Part shown: piece by piece, positions 48,311 through 56,397 of the stretch
Layout of the letters: the number at the start of each line of letters is the position of its first letter
How positions within the stretch are numbered: the first letter of the stretch is position 1
From: JAXGPP01 sp040766885
Lineage (GTDB): Bacteria > Planctomycetota > Planctomycetia > Pirellulales > Thermoguttaceae
DNA length: 64,000 nt
Assembly: GCA_040766885.1 (NCBI GenBank)
Contig: JAXGPP010000016.1
Location: 1 to 64,000, forward strand
Direction of reading: 5' to 3'
Notes under the pieces: model-generated
Seen by the model: the letters and a program-made list of their open reading frames with translations, nothing else
Told to the model about the DNA's origin: nothing
The model's database searches: none
Program-made: the position numbers and the translations under genes

Positions 48311-48934
48311 ATGGCCGCAATAGCACTTCTTCTGTTGGCCGCCTGTGCTCAAGCAGCGGCTGAGACTGCTGCCGCGCAGCAGAGGCCCAAGCCGGCACCG
48401 CCGTGCCCGTTGGAAGCGTCGCTCGGATTGCTGTGGGACCGTTACGAGGACCCCGGAAGAATCGAAGCTACGATCTGGCTCAAGACCGTCTCGAAGCGTC
48501 CGATCATCATCCTCAAAGGAGACGTCGGCGATTGCTGCACGCTGGAGTGTACCGGGCCCGACGGGGTGAAGAGGCCAAAACTCAGCGGCGGGCACGTCGG
48601 CTCACAGTTCTGCGCCCCTGATGTGCTCAAGCCAGGAGAGACGTACGTCGCAAAGGCAACCTACTACACGGGGAATGTCGTATGCAGGGATCCAAGGCAG
48701 AAGCCGGTGTTCGGCCGATACCGTCTCGAAGCCACTTATGAGTTGTCCGCCCCTTGGGCGCCAGACGCGGAGGAGGTCAAGAAGCACTCGAAGCGCCTCC
48801 GCGGAGCCAAAGTGTTCGTGGGGACGGCCCGCTGCCCGCCCGTAGAGATCGAAATCGTGGAGAAGTCTCCCAACGACTCCGCTCCCAGACACCGGCCGCC
48901 GGCGCCGGCCGGCAAGGCGCAGAAGGGAATCTGA
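48311..48934 (+). CDS. Putative exported lipoprotein, Ig-like
   Basis: A 207-residue protein with a hydrophobic N-terminus ending in LLAAC (MAAIALLLLAAC), a likely lipobox. The remainder is beta-rich and contains several cysteines (DCCTLECTG, SQFCAP, VVCRD, ARCPP). GRIEATIWLKTVSKRPIIILKG and FGRYRLEATYEL suggest an Ig-like sandwich, as in proteins that cap or inhibit partners. The C-terminus is Pro/Ala/Lys-rich. TGAGG lies nine bases before ATG 48311. I do not recognise a named family. Confidence 0.65.
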   Translation: MAAIALLLLAACAQAAAETAAAQQRPKPAPPCPLEASLGLLWDRYEDPGRIEATIWLKTVSKRPIIILKGDVGDCCTLECTGPDGVKRPKLSGGHVGSQFCAPDVLKPGETYVAKATYYTGNVVCRDPRQKPVFGRYRLEATYELSAPWAPDAEEVKKHSKRLRGAKVFVGTARCPPVEIEIVEKSPNDSAPRHRPPAPAGKAQKGI

Positions 48935-48980
48935 GGGCGAGAGCCGTTTCGTGAAGAAAGCCGGAACCCCGGAACACGCA

Positions 48981-49193
48981 ATGTCGCGTACAACATGGTT
49001 CGCGATGGCCGCGGCTGGCCTCACCACTTGCACCGCCTTCGCCGGCGAACATGATTCGAGCACGGAACGCGACTTCCTGCCCGGCTATCCCTACCTGGTC
49101 GAAGCGACCGTCGCGAAGATCGTCGCCGAGTCGGAGCGCGAGAGTATCGGATCACGCACCTGTTCGTTGTCGGGCGAGCTTCTCGCCCCCTGA
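48981..49193 (+). CDS. Small exported hypothetical protein
   Basis: A 70-residue product from ATG 48981 with a signal peptide (MSRTTWFAMAAAGLTTCTAFAGE), followed by ~47 residues (PYLVEATVAKIVAESERESI) that read like the start of a longer exported domain. The short length suggests a truncated gene. GTG 48951 would extend the N-terminus. It sits between the lipoprotein and the third HEAT-like gene. Confidence 0.4.
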   Translation: MSRTTWFAMAAAGLTTCTAFAGEHDSSTERDFLPGYPYLVEATVAKIVAESERESIGSRTCSLSGELLAP

Positions 49194-49217
49194 ATCCCTA
49201 TCGCGGAGCACACACGG

Positions 49218-49925
49218 ATGAAATCTCACAGCCGCATTCGATCGGCGCTGGCGGCGACGGTTTGCCTTGGGCTTTTTCTTCCTGCCCGGGGCGACAATGA
49301 GGCCAACGATGTATACGCCGATCGCTATCGCTGGCTCCTGGAGCAGTTTCAGGACGATGGCCAGACGCCGCTCGCCCAGCAAGAGCGCGCCAATGCGGCC
49401 GCCACCCGCGTGCGGCAGGAGCACAAGGCAACCATGAGGGCCCTCTTGCAGGTCTTCCGGTCAACGCGCTCGTCTGACAAGAAGCTCCAGGCGGCCAGGC
49501 TGCTCGGAGAGATGCGGGCCAGGGAGGCCGCGATTCCGTTGATCGACGAGATCACCCTTCACGACCCGCATGCCTGGAGCCTGCAGAATCGCCTGGCCCC
49601 CTATCCGTGCGTCGGCGCGTTGATCGAGATCGGCGAACCCGCGGTGACCCACATCCTCGGGTACCGCATCGGCTCGCCCGCTGAGGATCAACAGTTGAAG
49701 CTATACGCCGCCGTCGTGTACGGCTACTACTGCAGGCTCGATGTCGAAGTCGGACGCGTCCATGTCCAGCGAGTCCTGGAGAAGGCCCGTCAACAGCGGG
49801 CCGAGAACGCAAGCGACCCGTTCTTCGCCCAGCGCGAGCGCGATCTTGCGAAGTTGCTCGACTACTACGACGCGATCGGCCGAAAGGAACTGTTCTGGCT
49901 TATCGATCCGCCCGCCAGGCAGTAA
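49218..49925 (+). CDS. Exported HEAT-like protein, third paralogue
   Basis: A 235-residue exported protein with a signal peptide (MKSHSRIRSALAATVCLGLFLPARG). The repeat pattern matches units 1 and 2 of the gene at 46726: RYRWLLEQFQDDG ... LLGEMRAREAAIPLI ... ALIEIGEPAVTHIL ... LKLYAAVVYGYY ... LAKLLDYYDAIGRKEL. Conservation is in the alpha-helical repeats; the sequences between are variable. No catalytic motif is seen, so a binding or scaffold role is likely. The three copies look like a local duplication series. Confidence 0.75.
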   Translation: MKSHSRIRSALAATVCLGLFLPARGDNEANDVYADRYRWLLEQFQDDGQTPLAQQERANAAATRVRQEHKATMRALLQVFRSTRSSDKKLQAARLLGEMRAREAAIPLIDEITLHDPHAWSLQNRLAPYPCVGALIEIGEPAVTHILGYRIGSPAEDQQLKLYAAVVYGYYCRLDVEVGRVHVQRVLEKARQQRAENASDPFFAQRERDLAKLLDYYDAIGRKELFWLIDPPARQ

Positions 49926-50138
49926 TCCGGGTTGGGTGCCTGCCGACGCTTGACGCCGGCGCGTGCCGCGCTTCACATAGGTATCCGTGCCGCCGGCAAT
50001 CGACCGCCTCGACGCGAAGCCGTCGACCCTTGCATCGGAAGTAATCAGGGTGGCGCGTCGGAGCCGGGACTTGCGGCACGAACGGCCGCACCCCGTGCTC
50101 ACTTTCAACGCCACCACCCACCCAGCGCCAGCCGTCCC

Positions 50139-51875
50139 ATGAATCCCCTCCGCCTGCTCGCCATCGTCCTCGTATCGCTTCTCCTCATGCCGTCGCCGGC
50201 TCGCGGCGGCGATCTGCAATACAAGGAGCGCTTGCTCGACCTGCTGGCAACCCGCGTGCCCGGCATCCTCGCTTCGTTCGACGCCCAGACGGGCCGCTTC
50301 GGCTCGGGCATCTGGACCTGCCAGGATCAGCACCCGATGTATCCGCTGGCCGTCGCCTACGCCACGCCCGGCAAGGGCAACCGCTACTACCAGGATCCCA
50401 AGCTGCTGGAGGTGATCGTCAAGTCGGGCGAGCCGCTGCTCGAGAATATGGATGCTCGCGGCCAGTGGGTGTTTGCCAAGAAAGACGGCAGCACGTGGGG
50501 CAACATCTGGATGCCCTGGACCTACTCGCGCTGGATCCGCACGTTTGCCCTCATCCGCGACCGCATGCCGCCCGAGTCGCGCGCGGCCTGGACCGACGCC
50601 CTCGCGCTCGGCTACTCCGGCATCGGCAAGCACGAACTCGGTCACATCCACAACATCCCCGCGCACCACGCGATGGGCCTGTACATCGCCGGCCGCACGC
50701 TCGACCGCTCGGAGTGGTGCACCCAGGCGGCCGACTTCCTGGCCAAGGTGGCCGCCAGCCAGTCGCCGGGTGGTTACTGGTCGGAAGGCGAAGGGCCGGT
50801 CGTGGTCTACAACTTCGTCTATGTCGATGCCCTGGGCACGTTCTACGCCCTCTCGCGCGACGAACGAGTGCTGCCGGCCCTCGAGCGGGCCGCCGCCTTC
50901 CACCGCCGCTTCACCTATCCCAACGGCAGCAACATCGAGACCATCGACCAGCGCAACCCGTACCACGAGACGGTCGCCCAGGGCAACGTCGGCTTCACCT
51001 TCACGCCCGCCGGGCGAAGCTACCTCGAAAACCAGTGGACTCAGTCCGGGTGGGAGCGGCTCGATCCCGACCTGATCGCCTCGCTCCTCCTCTATGGCGC
51101 CGAAGGGCCGCTCGAACCGGCCGGCCAGTCCGAGGGCACGTTTGTACTGAAGGAGGGCGACGCCGACCGCGCGGCGACCATCCGCCGCGGCCCCTGGTTC
51201 CTTTGCCTCTCCGCCTACACGGCGCCGGTTTCCACCTCGCGGTGGATCCAGGATCGGCAGAACATGGCGAGCATCTATCACGACCGCGTCGGCCTCATCG
51301 CCGGCGGCGGCAATACGAAGCTCCAGCCGGCCTGGAGCAGCTTCACGGTGGGCGATACCGCGCTGCTCGCCCATGCGGCCGGCGATGCCAATCCCACCTT
51401 CACGCCCAAGGGACCGCTCTTTCATGTGCCTCAGGCCGCCGAACTGCTCGACGGCGACCCGCCCGGCCTCAAATTGACCTGCGGCCCGGAAATCTGTTTC
51501 ATCCGCCTTCGCGTTCGGGACCGAGAGACGCTCGAGTACGAAGTCGAAACCACCGCCGCCGGAGAACTGCCGGTGGTCGCCCATCTCACGCTCCTGCCCG
51601 AGTTGGACGCGCCGCTCCAGACCGCCGCCGGCTCAAGCCGCGCGACCGGCGCGGAATCCTGGGCCCTTTCGCCGGACCAGATCGCCGGGTACTTCACCTA
51701 TCGCGGCTGCCGCTGGGAACTGCCCGCCGAGGCGAGCCTCCACTGGCCCGCCCTCCCGCACAACCCCTACCGCATCGACGGCCGCGCCGAGCCCGCCGAA
51801 GGCCGCCTCGAAATCCGCATCCCCCTCAACCCCGCCAACCCGCGCCAGACGCTCACCCTGCGAATAGTACCTTAA
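50139..51875 (+). CDS. Exported alpha-barrel/beta-sandwich protein, heparinase/lyase-like
   Basis: A 578-residue secreted protein. After the signal peptide (MNPLRLLAIVLVSLLLMPSPARG) the first ~310 residues are helical with Trp/Tyr/His-rich segments (WGNIWMPWTYSRWIRTFALI, HELGHIHNIPAHHAMGLYIAG, GYWSEGEGPVVVYNFVYVDAL). This resembles the (alpha/alpha) toroid of heparinase II/III or alginate-lyase-type enzymes. The rest is beta-sandwich-like. Conserved His and Tyr in the first half could be catalytic, but I cannot fix the family. No good ribosome site is visible before ATG 50139. A terminator follows. A polysaccharide lyase role is inference. Confidence 0.6.
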   Translation: MNPLRLLAIVLVSLLLMPSPARGGDLQYKERLLDLLATRVPGILASFDAQTGRFGSGIWTCQDQHPMYPLAVAYATPGKGNRYYQDPKLLEVIVKSGEPLLENMDARGQWVFAKKDGSTWGNIWMPWTYSRWIRTFALIRDRMPPESRAAWTDALALGYSGIGKHELGHIHNIPAHHAMGLYIAGRTLDRSEWCTQAADFLAKVAASQSPGGYWSEGEGPVVVYNFVYVDALGTFYALSRDERVLPALERAAAFHRRFTYPNGSNIETIDQRNPYHETVAQGNVGFTFTPAGRSYLENQWTQSGWERLDPDLIASLLLYGAEGPLEPAGQSEGTFVLKEGDADRAATIRRGPWFLCLSAYTAPVSTSRWIQDRQNMASIYHDRVGLIAGGGNTKLQPAWSSFTVGDTALLAHAAGDANPTFTPKGPLFHVPQAAELLDGDPPGLKLTCGPEICFIRLRVRDRETLEYEVETTAAGELPVVAHLTLLPELDAPLQTAAGSSRATGAESWALSPDQIAGYFTYRGCRWELPAEASLHWPALPHNPYRIDGRAEPAEGRLEIRIPLNPANPRQTLTLRIVP

Positions 51876-51905
51876 CCCCTTTGCCGTTCAACCAGCGCTC
51901 CGCAG

Positions 51906-51928
51906 GACGGATTTTCAATCCGTCTTTT
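51906..51928 (+). terminator. Rho-independent terminator
   Basis: GACGGATT-TTC-AATCCGTC followed by TTTT, 30 bases after the stop codon of the 50139 gene. Confidence 0.82.
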
Positions 51929-51938
51929 CATCCCCGCT

Positions 51939-52001
51939 CGGCTGCCACGTCCCCGCCAGTGTTCTTCCCGTGCATCTCTTGCAGTCAAGAAGCGGCGAAA
52001 A
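51939..52001 (-). repeat. Dispersed ~65-bp repeat, copy C (inverted)
   Basis: Inverted copy of 31575-31638, matching over its whole length with a handful of substitutions. It lies 20 kb from the other two copies and directly beside the group II intron remnant. Confidence 0.7.
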
Positions 52002-52015
52002 ACATCCCTGCTCGG

Positions 52016-52092
52016 ATAGGGGTAAGAATGGCCGATTGGTTTCGGCCACCCCTCCCTCCGAACCGTACAGGCGGTTTGTCCGCATACGGCTC
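52016..52092 (-). ncRNA. Group II intron 3' remnant (domains V and VI)
   Basis: On the minus strand 52092-52060 reads as a domain V hairpin. It starts GAGCCGTATGCGG and ends TGTACGGTTC, with the AGC catalytic triad at its base, an 8-bp lower stem and a bulge. The terminal loop is ACAAA, not the usual GAAA. A domain VI-like stem follows (GGCCG/CGGCC, about 52049-52030), and then ...TACCCCTAT, matching a group II 3' end near 52016. No intron-encoded reverse transcriptase or upstream domains are present. The fragment is cut at its 5' side by a transposase remnant. Confidence 0.6.
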
Positions 52093-52097
52093 TCCGG

Positions 52098-52312
52098 TTA
52101 GTACGCTGCGGCGGGGATTACTACTCGCGGCGCGTCCTGAGCCATTTCCTCTTGCACTGCCAATCGGGATTGAAGGTGGCGCAGATTGCCCGGATCCTCG
52201 GCGTCAGCCGATCGACGGCGTCGGAGCAACAGAACGTCTCTTCCAAGGAGATGGTTCAGGCGGCCCATCATCGCATGGCTGGGCGGCCCCACGGCAAGCT
52301 GTCGATCTTCTG
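52098..52312 (+). pseudogene. Transposase-type helix-turn-helix remnant
   Basis: The frame reads RCGGDYYSRRVLSHFLL, then GLKVAQIARILGVSRSTASEQ, a clear helix-turn-helix. It continues KEMVQAAHHRMAGRPHGKL, as at the N-terminus of some IS transposases, and stops (TGA). There is no catalytic domain and the 5' side runs into the intron remnant. I judge it a broken transposase gene; the family is not certain. Confidence 0.5.
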
Positions 52313-52729
52313 ATCATAGACGCGTGAGGAATGAACCTGTGCAACGCTCACTTTCCTCTTTCTAGCTTTTCTCGGCCAAACTGCGATACGATCTTGTCGT
52401 TGAAATCGGCCAGTGATGACACGGCAGAAAGCGGGAATGCAGAAGGAGCAGCCGTCATCAAAGGCAAGGATCTCGTCGCCATAGCATCGGAATACTTCGA
52501 GGGCGACCTGGAGGCTTGCATTCCCCATGCCTTCGATTGAAAGACAGCGAGACTCGTTTATCAGATTAACGATTGTCGTATCCCCGTTGAAATCAAACTT
52601 ACAAAAGACCGGTCTGAGTGTGCTCCAGCCGCGCACGCCGGGCAACGACTCCAAGCACCTTCGCACTCTCACGGGGTCAAACGTCGATTTGCCCGCCAGG
52701 TCGCGTACAAGGAGAATACTGGAGGACAT
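52268..52729 (-). CDS. Hypothetical protein, lower GC
   Basis: A 153-residue frame with protein-like character in its first ~105 residues (MSSSILLVRDLAGKSTFD, CKFDFNGDTTIVNLINESRCLSIEGMGNASLQVAL). AAGG lies eight bases upstream of the start. The composition is less GC-rich than the neighbours. The last ~45 residues are basic and overlap the transposase remnant on the other strand, so the original stop may have been lost. I cannot name a family; small proteins of this pattern sometimes occur as immunity-type genes. Confidence 0.5.
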   Translation of the reverse strand: MSSSILLVRDLAGKSTFDPVRVRRCLESLPGVRGWSTLRPVFCKFDFNGDTTIVNLINESRCLSIEGMGNASLQVALEVFRCYGDEILAFDDGCSFCIPAFCRVITGRFQRQDRIAVWPRKARKRKVSVAQVHSSRVYDQKIDSLPWGRPAMR

Positions 52730-52919
52730 CGCCGTGCCTTTCCAAGATTGTTGGCGTGCGCCCGCCTGTTGGCCACGCCGCCTTGTGATTAACCGTGTTG
52801 ATCATGGTTCGTGTCAATGAAGGTCGCGTGCGAATTGCACAGGCGGGACATTCTGATTTGTACAAGGGTCGTAGCGGCGCCGTGCTTCGGTCCGCGCCGG
52901 ACTCGCGAGCGCCCCGACT
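52730..52919. other. Short non-coding stretch
   Basis: No gene or structure of note seen. Confidence 0.35.
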
Positions 52920-52989
52920 CTACTTGAGTTCGCGGGCGGGACGGATGATTTCATCGTGACCGGGTTTCACCGCCTTGCAGAAGTCGTCA
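52920..52989 (-). pseudogene. Gene 3' remnant cut by RAYT element A
   Basis: The minus strand encodes DDFCKAVKPGHDEIIRPARELK-stop right up to the border of element A. The sequence is protein-like but too short to identify. It suggests that element A inserted near the 3' end of a gene whose remainder is gone. Confidence 0.35.
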
Positions 52990-53794
52990 GGGACGCAGCT
53001 AGTTTTCTCGACTATGCACTCGCAGGGGCTTTTCTCGGCCGGCCCTCGCGGCGCAGGGTGTGAAGCAGGCCGAGTTCTCGCGCGCGGTCGTGCTGCCATG
53101 CGTCGCTGCCGTAGGGCCGGTTCCGCTCGATCGACGTCCCGATCCGCTCGACCTCCTTCTCTGTCAGCGGTTCGTTCACCAGCTTCAGCCAATGCCGCGG
53201 CCACGTCACCGGCCAGTCGCTCAACAGGGCCTGGAGATTCGCATCGCCTTCCCTGCGCGCCCACAGGCCGCCCCATCGCCACTCCTCAGCGCGATCAACC
53301 ATGCCCGCCGTCACCGGGTTGCGCTCGACGTAGCGGCAGACCGTCAGCAGGTGCTCGTCCTCTTCCACCGGAAACGACTTGAATCGTCCCTGGTACAGGT
53401 GCCCGCGTCCGACCGTGCCGTGGGCCACGTGCCAGCGCATCGCATGCGTGTGCGCCAGCCAGCGGAAGAAGGCCGTCACTTCGCCATCCTCACGCGGCCA
53501 GACGACGAAATGCCAGTGGGTGCGCATCAGGCACCAGGTGAGCACGCGTAACGGGTGGCGCTCGTGTGCCTCGACCATGATCCGCTGGAAGGCCTCGTAG
53601 TCGGCCGGCTTGCGGAACAAGGGGAGCCCGGCCACGGCGCGGTTCAGCACGTGGTACACCAGCCCTCCCCGGCGCTACCCGAGCGTGTCTTGCCATCACA
53701 CCAGCCTGCCACAGGCCGGCACCCACTGTCAAGGCCGACGTTGGCCCGCAGCCCGGCCGTGCGATCGCCCGGAGGCGAAAACTAGCTGCGTTCC
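52990..53794 (-). mobile_element. RAYT element A with REP-like inverted ends
   Basis: An ~805-base unit bounded by GGGACGCAGCTAGTTTTC (52990-53007) and its inverse GAAAACTAGCTGCGTTCC (53777-53794). It holds a Y1/HUH transposase gene. It is repeated almost entirely at 53916-54725 in the same orientation. Confidence 0.8.
53012..53696 (-). pseudogene. RAYT-type HUH/Y1 transposase, frameshifted copy
   Basis: Nearly identical to the intact copy at 53935-54618, with about ten amino-acid differences over the shared ~215 residues. The CTCCCC run near 53665 has one extra C relative to copy B. That shifts the frame after MARHARVAPG and separates the start codon from the HUH domain. The remaining frame keeps HWHFVV, FFRWLAHTHAMRWH and YVERNP. 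A GTG at 53659 might still start a shortened product lacking the first ~13 residues. Confidence 0.8.
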
Positions 53795-53798
53795 TGTT

Positions 53799-53912
53799 TC
53801 AAGCTCTACGGGAGTCCTCTGGCCAGGGCAGTTCCTCCACCGGAACGTCCAGGCCAGTAGGTGGCGAATACCGTGCGCTTCGTATGTGCTTCACCATTTC
53901 ATCAATCTCGAA
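53799..53912 (-). pseudogene. Gene 3' remnant trapped between RAYT elements
   Basis: The minus strand between the two elements reads FEIDEMVKHIRSARY, then PPTGLDVPVEELPWPEDSRRA and a stop, starting at the very edge of element B. It has coding character but I do not recognise it. It is probably the tail of a gene cut by element B; a tiny gene from the internal ATG is also possible. Confidence 0.4.
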
Positions 53913-53915
53913 ACG

Positions 53916-54725
53916 GGGACGCAGCTAGTTTCGGTCACGCGCTTGCAGGGGCTTTCTTCGGCCGGCCCTCGCGGCGCAGGGTGTGAAGCAGGCCGAGTTC
54001 TCGCGCGCGGTCGTGCTGCCAGGCCTCGCTCCCGTACGGCCGGTTCCGCTCGATCGACGTTTCGATCCGCTCGACCTCCTTCTCTGTCGGCGGTTCGTTC
54101 ACCAGCTTCAGCCAATGCCGTGGACGCGTCACCGGCCAGTCGCTCAACAAGGCCTGGAGATTCGCGTCGCCCTGCCGACGCACCCACAGGCCGCCCCATC
54201 GCCACTCTTGGGCGCGATCGACCATGCCCGCCGCCACCGGGTTGCGTTCCACATAGCGGCAGACCGTCAGCAGGTGCGCGTCCTCTTCCACCGGAAACGA
54301 CTTGAATCGCCCCTGGTACAGGTGCCCCCGTCCGACCGTGCCGTGGGCCACGTGCCAGCGCATCGCATGCGTGTGCGCCAGCCAGCGGAAGAAGGCCGTC
54401 ACTTCGCCATCCTCACGCGGCCAGACGACGAAATGCCAGTGGGTGCGCATCAGGCACCAGGTGAGCACGCGCAACGGGTGGCGCTCGTGTGCCTCGACCA
54501 TGATCCGCTGGAAGGCCTCGTAGTCGGCCGGCTTGCGGAACAAGGGGAGCCCGGCCACGGCGCGGTTCAGCACGTGGTACACCAGCCCTCCCGGCGCTAC
54601 CCGAGCGTGTCTTGCCATCACACCAGCGTGCCACAGGCCGGCAATCGCTGTCAAGCCCGACGCCTCCCCCCGCATCCCGGTACGCGCGATCGCCCGGAGG
54701 CGAAAACTAGCTGCGCCCCCGTTTC
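53916..54725 (-). mobile_element. RAYT element B with REP-like inverted ends
   Basis: An ~810-base unit with left end GGGACGCAGCTAGTTTC (53916-53932) and right end GAAAACTAGCTGCG... (54702-54725). It is a near-copy of element A in the same orientation, 121 bases away, and carries an intact transposase gene. Confidence 0.82.
53935..54618 (-). CDS. REP-associated tyrosine transposase (RAYT)
   Basis: A 227-residue Y1 HUH single-strand transposase. The HUH motif is RTHWHFVV (His-x-His) and the catalytic Tyr lies in CRYVERNPVAAGMV, with the GHLYQGRFKSF motif between them, as in RAYT proteins. These enzymes nick and move REP palindromes. Start ATG 54618 gives MARHARVAPGGLVYHVLNRAV, a typical N-terminus. 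The bounding inverted repeats are the likely substrate. The intact copy could act on both elements. Confidence 0.93.
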   Translation of the reverse strand: MARHARVAPGGLVYHVLNRAVAGLPLFRKPADYEAFQRIMVEAHERHPLRVLTWCLMRTHWHFVVWPREDGEVTAFFRWLAHTHAMRWHVAHGTVGRGHLYQGRFKSFPVEEDAHLLTVCRYVERNPVAAGMVDRAQEWRWGGLWVRRQGDANLQALLSDWPVTRPRHWLKLVNEPPTEKEVERIETSIERNRPYGSEAWQHDRARELGLLHTLRREGRPKKAPASA

Positions 54726-55918
54726 AAATGCGCAGTACAAGGCACCACTCCTGTTTTGTTCCCAGTGCGAATCAGCGCAATGACGTCCAATGGAGACGCT
54801 TTGACCTTTGCGAGATGACCCGGAAACGGGAACATCATGCGCTCAATGCTCTTGCTGATCGGGTCGCGAACATTGAATGGCTCGGCGAGTCCTGATTGGG
54901 TGTCGATGAAGACAAACTCATCGGGGAAGTGCGCGAGTCGAGCGGAACGCTCTGTCGGCTTCACCGTCTGACGATAAGGGTTATATGCCTGCCATACGAC
55001 TTGATCGCTGGAGAACTCAACGCCCAACAGGCCCCAGAGTTTCCGGATATCGCCCTTGGCCAGCGACGGCAACCCCAGTGCCGTCGTGATCGTGTGTGGC
55101 ATTCCTGCCGATCCGCGTTGAGCAGCCGTGCCGGGTAACTGCGTGTTGAACAAGGGAAACGGATCTTCACAAATGAGGGTCGGCTGCCCCGCTTCGATGG
55201 CCGCAAGAAACCGATCGAGTTCTTCCGGTCCCAGCGAGGAAGGCTGTATTGCCAACATCACGTCGTAGCGGCGGGTGATGGGTTGAGCCGGATTGACTGC
55301 GACGACTTCGTATTGTCTTGCCAACTGATCGATGATCGGCCATCGCGGCGCGCATTTCATGGCGTGCTGGCCGAATCCTCCCAGCACCAAGGCATCGGTA
55401 AGAAGCACCCCGAGAAGCTTTCGCTTCTGTTGAGTTGCCGTACACAGCGAGCGCGCCAACTCGTATTCGACAGGCGCACCGAATTCAATGAACGGTACTG
55501 TCGCGGTGTGCAGGCCGCAGGTTACAGCCACGCCGAGAAAGATCTCATCGAGCCTCGCGCTCCGACCAGCGGCGTTGATGACGTGCCCGGGCTTGATTCC
55601 ATATCGCTGTTCCGCGCGGGTTGCTGCGGCACTTCGCAGAGTGGTGTTACGGATGACCACGCGGAAGTGTGCGGCATCCAACTCGCCGATCCCCCTCAAG
55701 GCGGCGATCAGTTCCGATCGCGTCTGAGTGTAAGGTTCTGGCACCGAGGGGCTGATGAATGCCTCGATGATCACCGGATGCGGTAGATCGAAGGACTGCA
55801 GGAGACGTTGGGTCTCGTCCGACAAAGTTGGCGGCTCGGGAGGACCGTCTGCGACCCCGATAGTCGACGCAAGCATAACGGAAAACCACAAAATCCCGCG
55901 AATAGCCGCAGTGTTCAT
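54707..55918 (-). pseudogene. Gld-domain (ABC_transp_aux) protein truncated by RAYT element B
   Basis: A 403-residue frame with an N-terminal signal or membrane segment (MNTAAIRGILWFSVMLASTIGVADG). It has a GldG-like ABC-transporter auxiliary domain: LSDETQRLLQSFDLPHPVIIEAF, then VPFIEFGAPVEYELARSL, LGVLLTDALVLGG, and the DUF-like VVAVNPAQPITRRYDVMLAIQPSSLGPEELDRFLAAIEAGQPTL. The last residues (HLKRGRS) are encoded by the end of RAYT element B, so the original C-terminus is missing. The usual ABC-2 permease and ATPase partners are absent. AAGGGG precedes the start. It may still be expressed but is unlikely to be functional. Confidence 0.72.
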
Positions 55919-56397
55919 GCTATACCCCTTTGGAGAGTGCCGTACACCTGATCGAAAACCGCTGCCCATGACGCAATTGGCACACGAGCATCTGCCGGTA
56001 CGCGGCAACCGCGGTTTCGTCTATTGGTATTCAGGTTGACAACGCAACTCCTTCGAGTCTCTTCCCCCTGAAGCCGGGCTCCCGTTGGTCGGCCTCGCTC
56101 GACAATTAATCTGAAGTTCAATAAAGCTCCAGAAGTTCCGTCGGGCGGAGCAGAGAAGTGTCGGGCGACGACACCAGACAAGCTCCCCTGAAGACCCTCA
56201 CCGCCTGCCACGGGGCCTATCATAGAATAGGCTTTGTGGGGCCTCGTGTGCAACAGGTCAACGACGATGCACCGGTTCTGAAGCAGTCGCTTGCTGACCC
56301 GAACCAGCCAACACGGAGATGTTCTCGCCCGATAAGCGATTGCCCGGGGGCCGCGTTGCCTTGTGTGAAATGGGGCCGCGGCGGCTGCGGCGGTAGA
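55919..56397. other. Intergenic, no gene seen
   Basis: About 480 bases with no convincing coding sequence. A small inverted repeat GCCTAT-CATAGA-ATAGGC (56216-56233) lies in the middle. A CAATAAAGCTC stretch at about 56119 recurs near 63332. Confidence 0.4.

Noticed and set aside
50465..52327. 620-residue plus-strand frame overlapping the 50139 gene
   Set aside because: Wrong-frame Arg/Pro-rich shadow; the 50139 frame has a signal peptide and protein-like composition.
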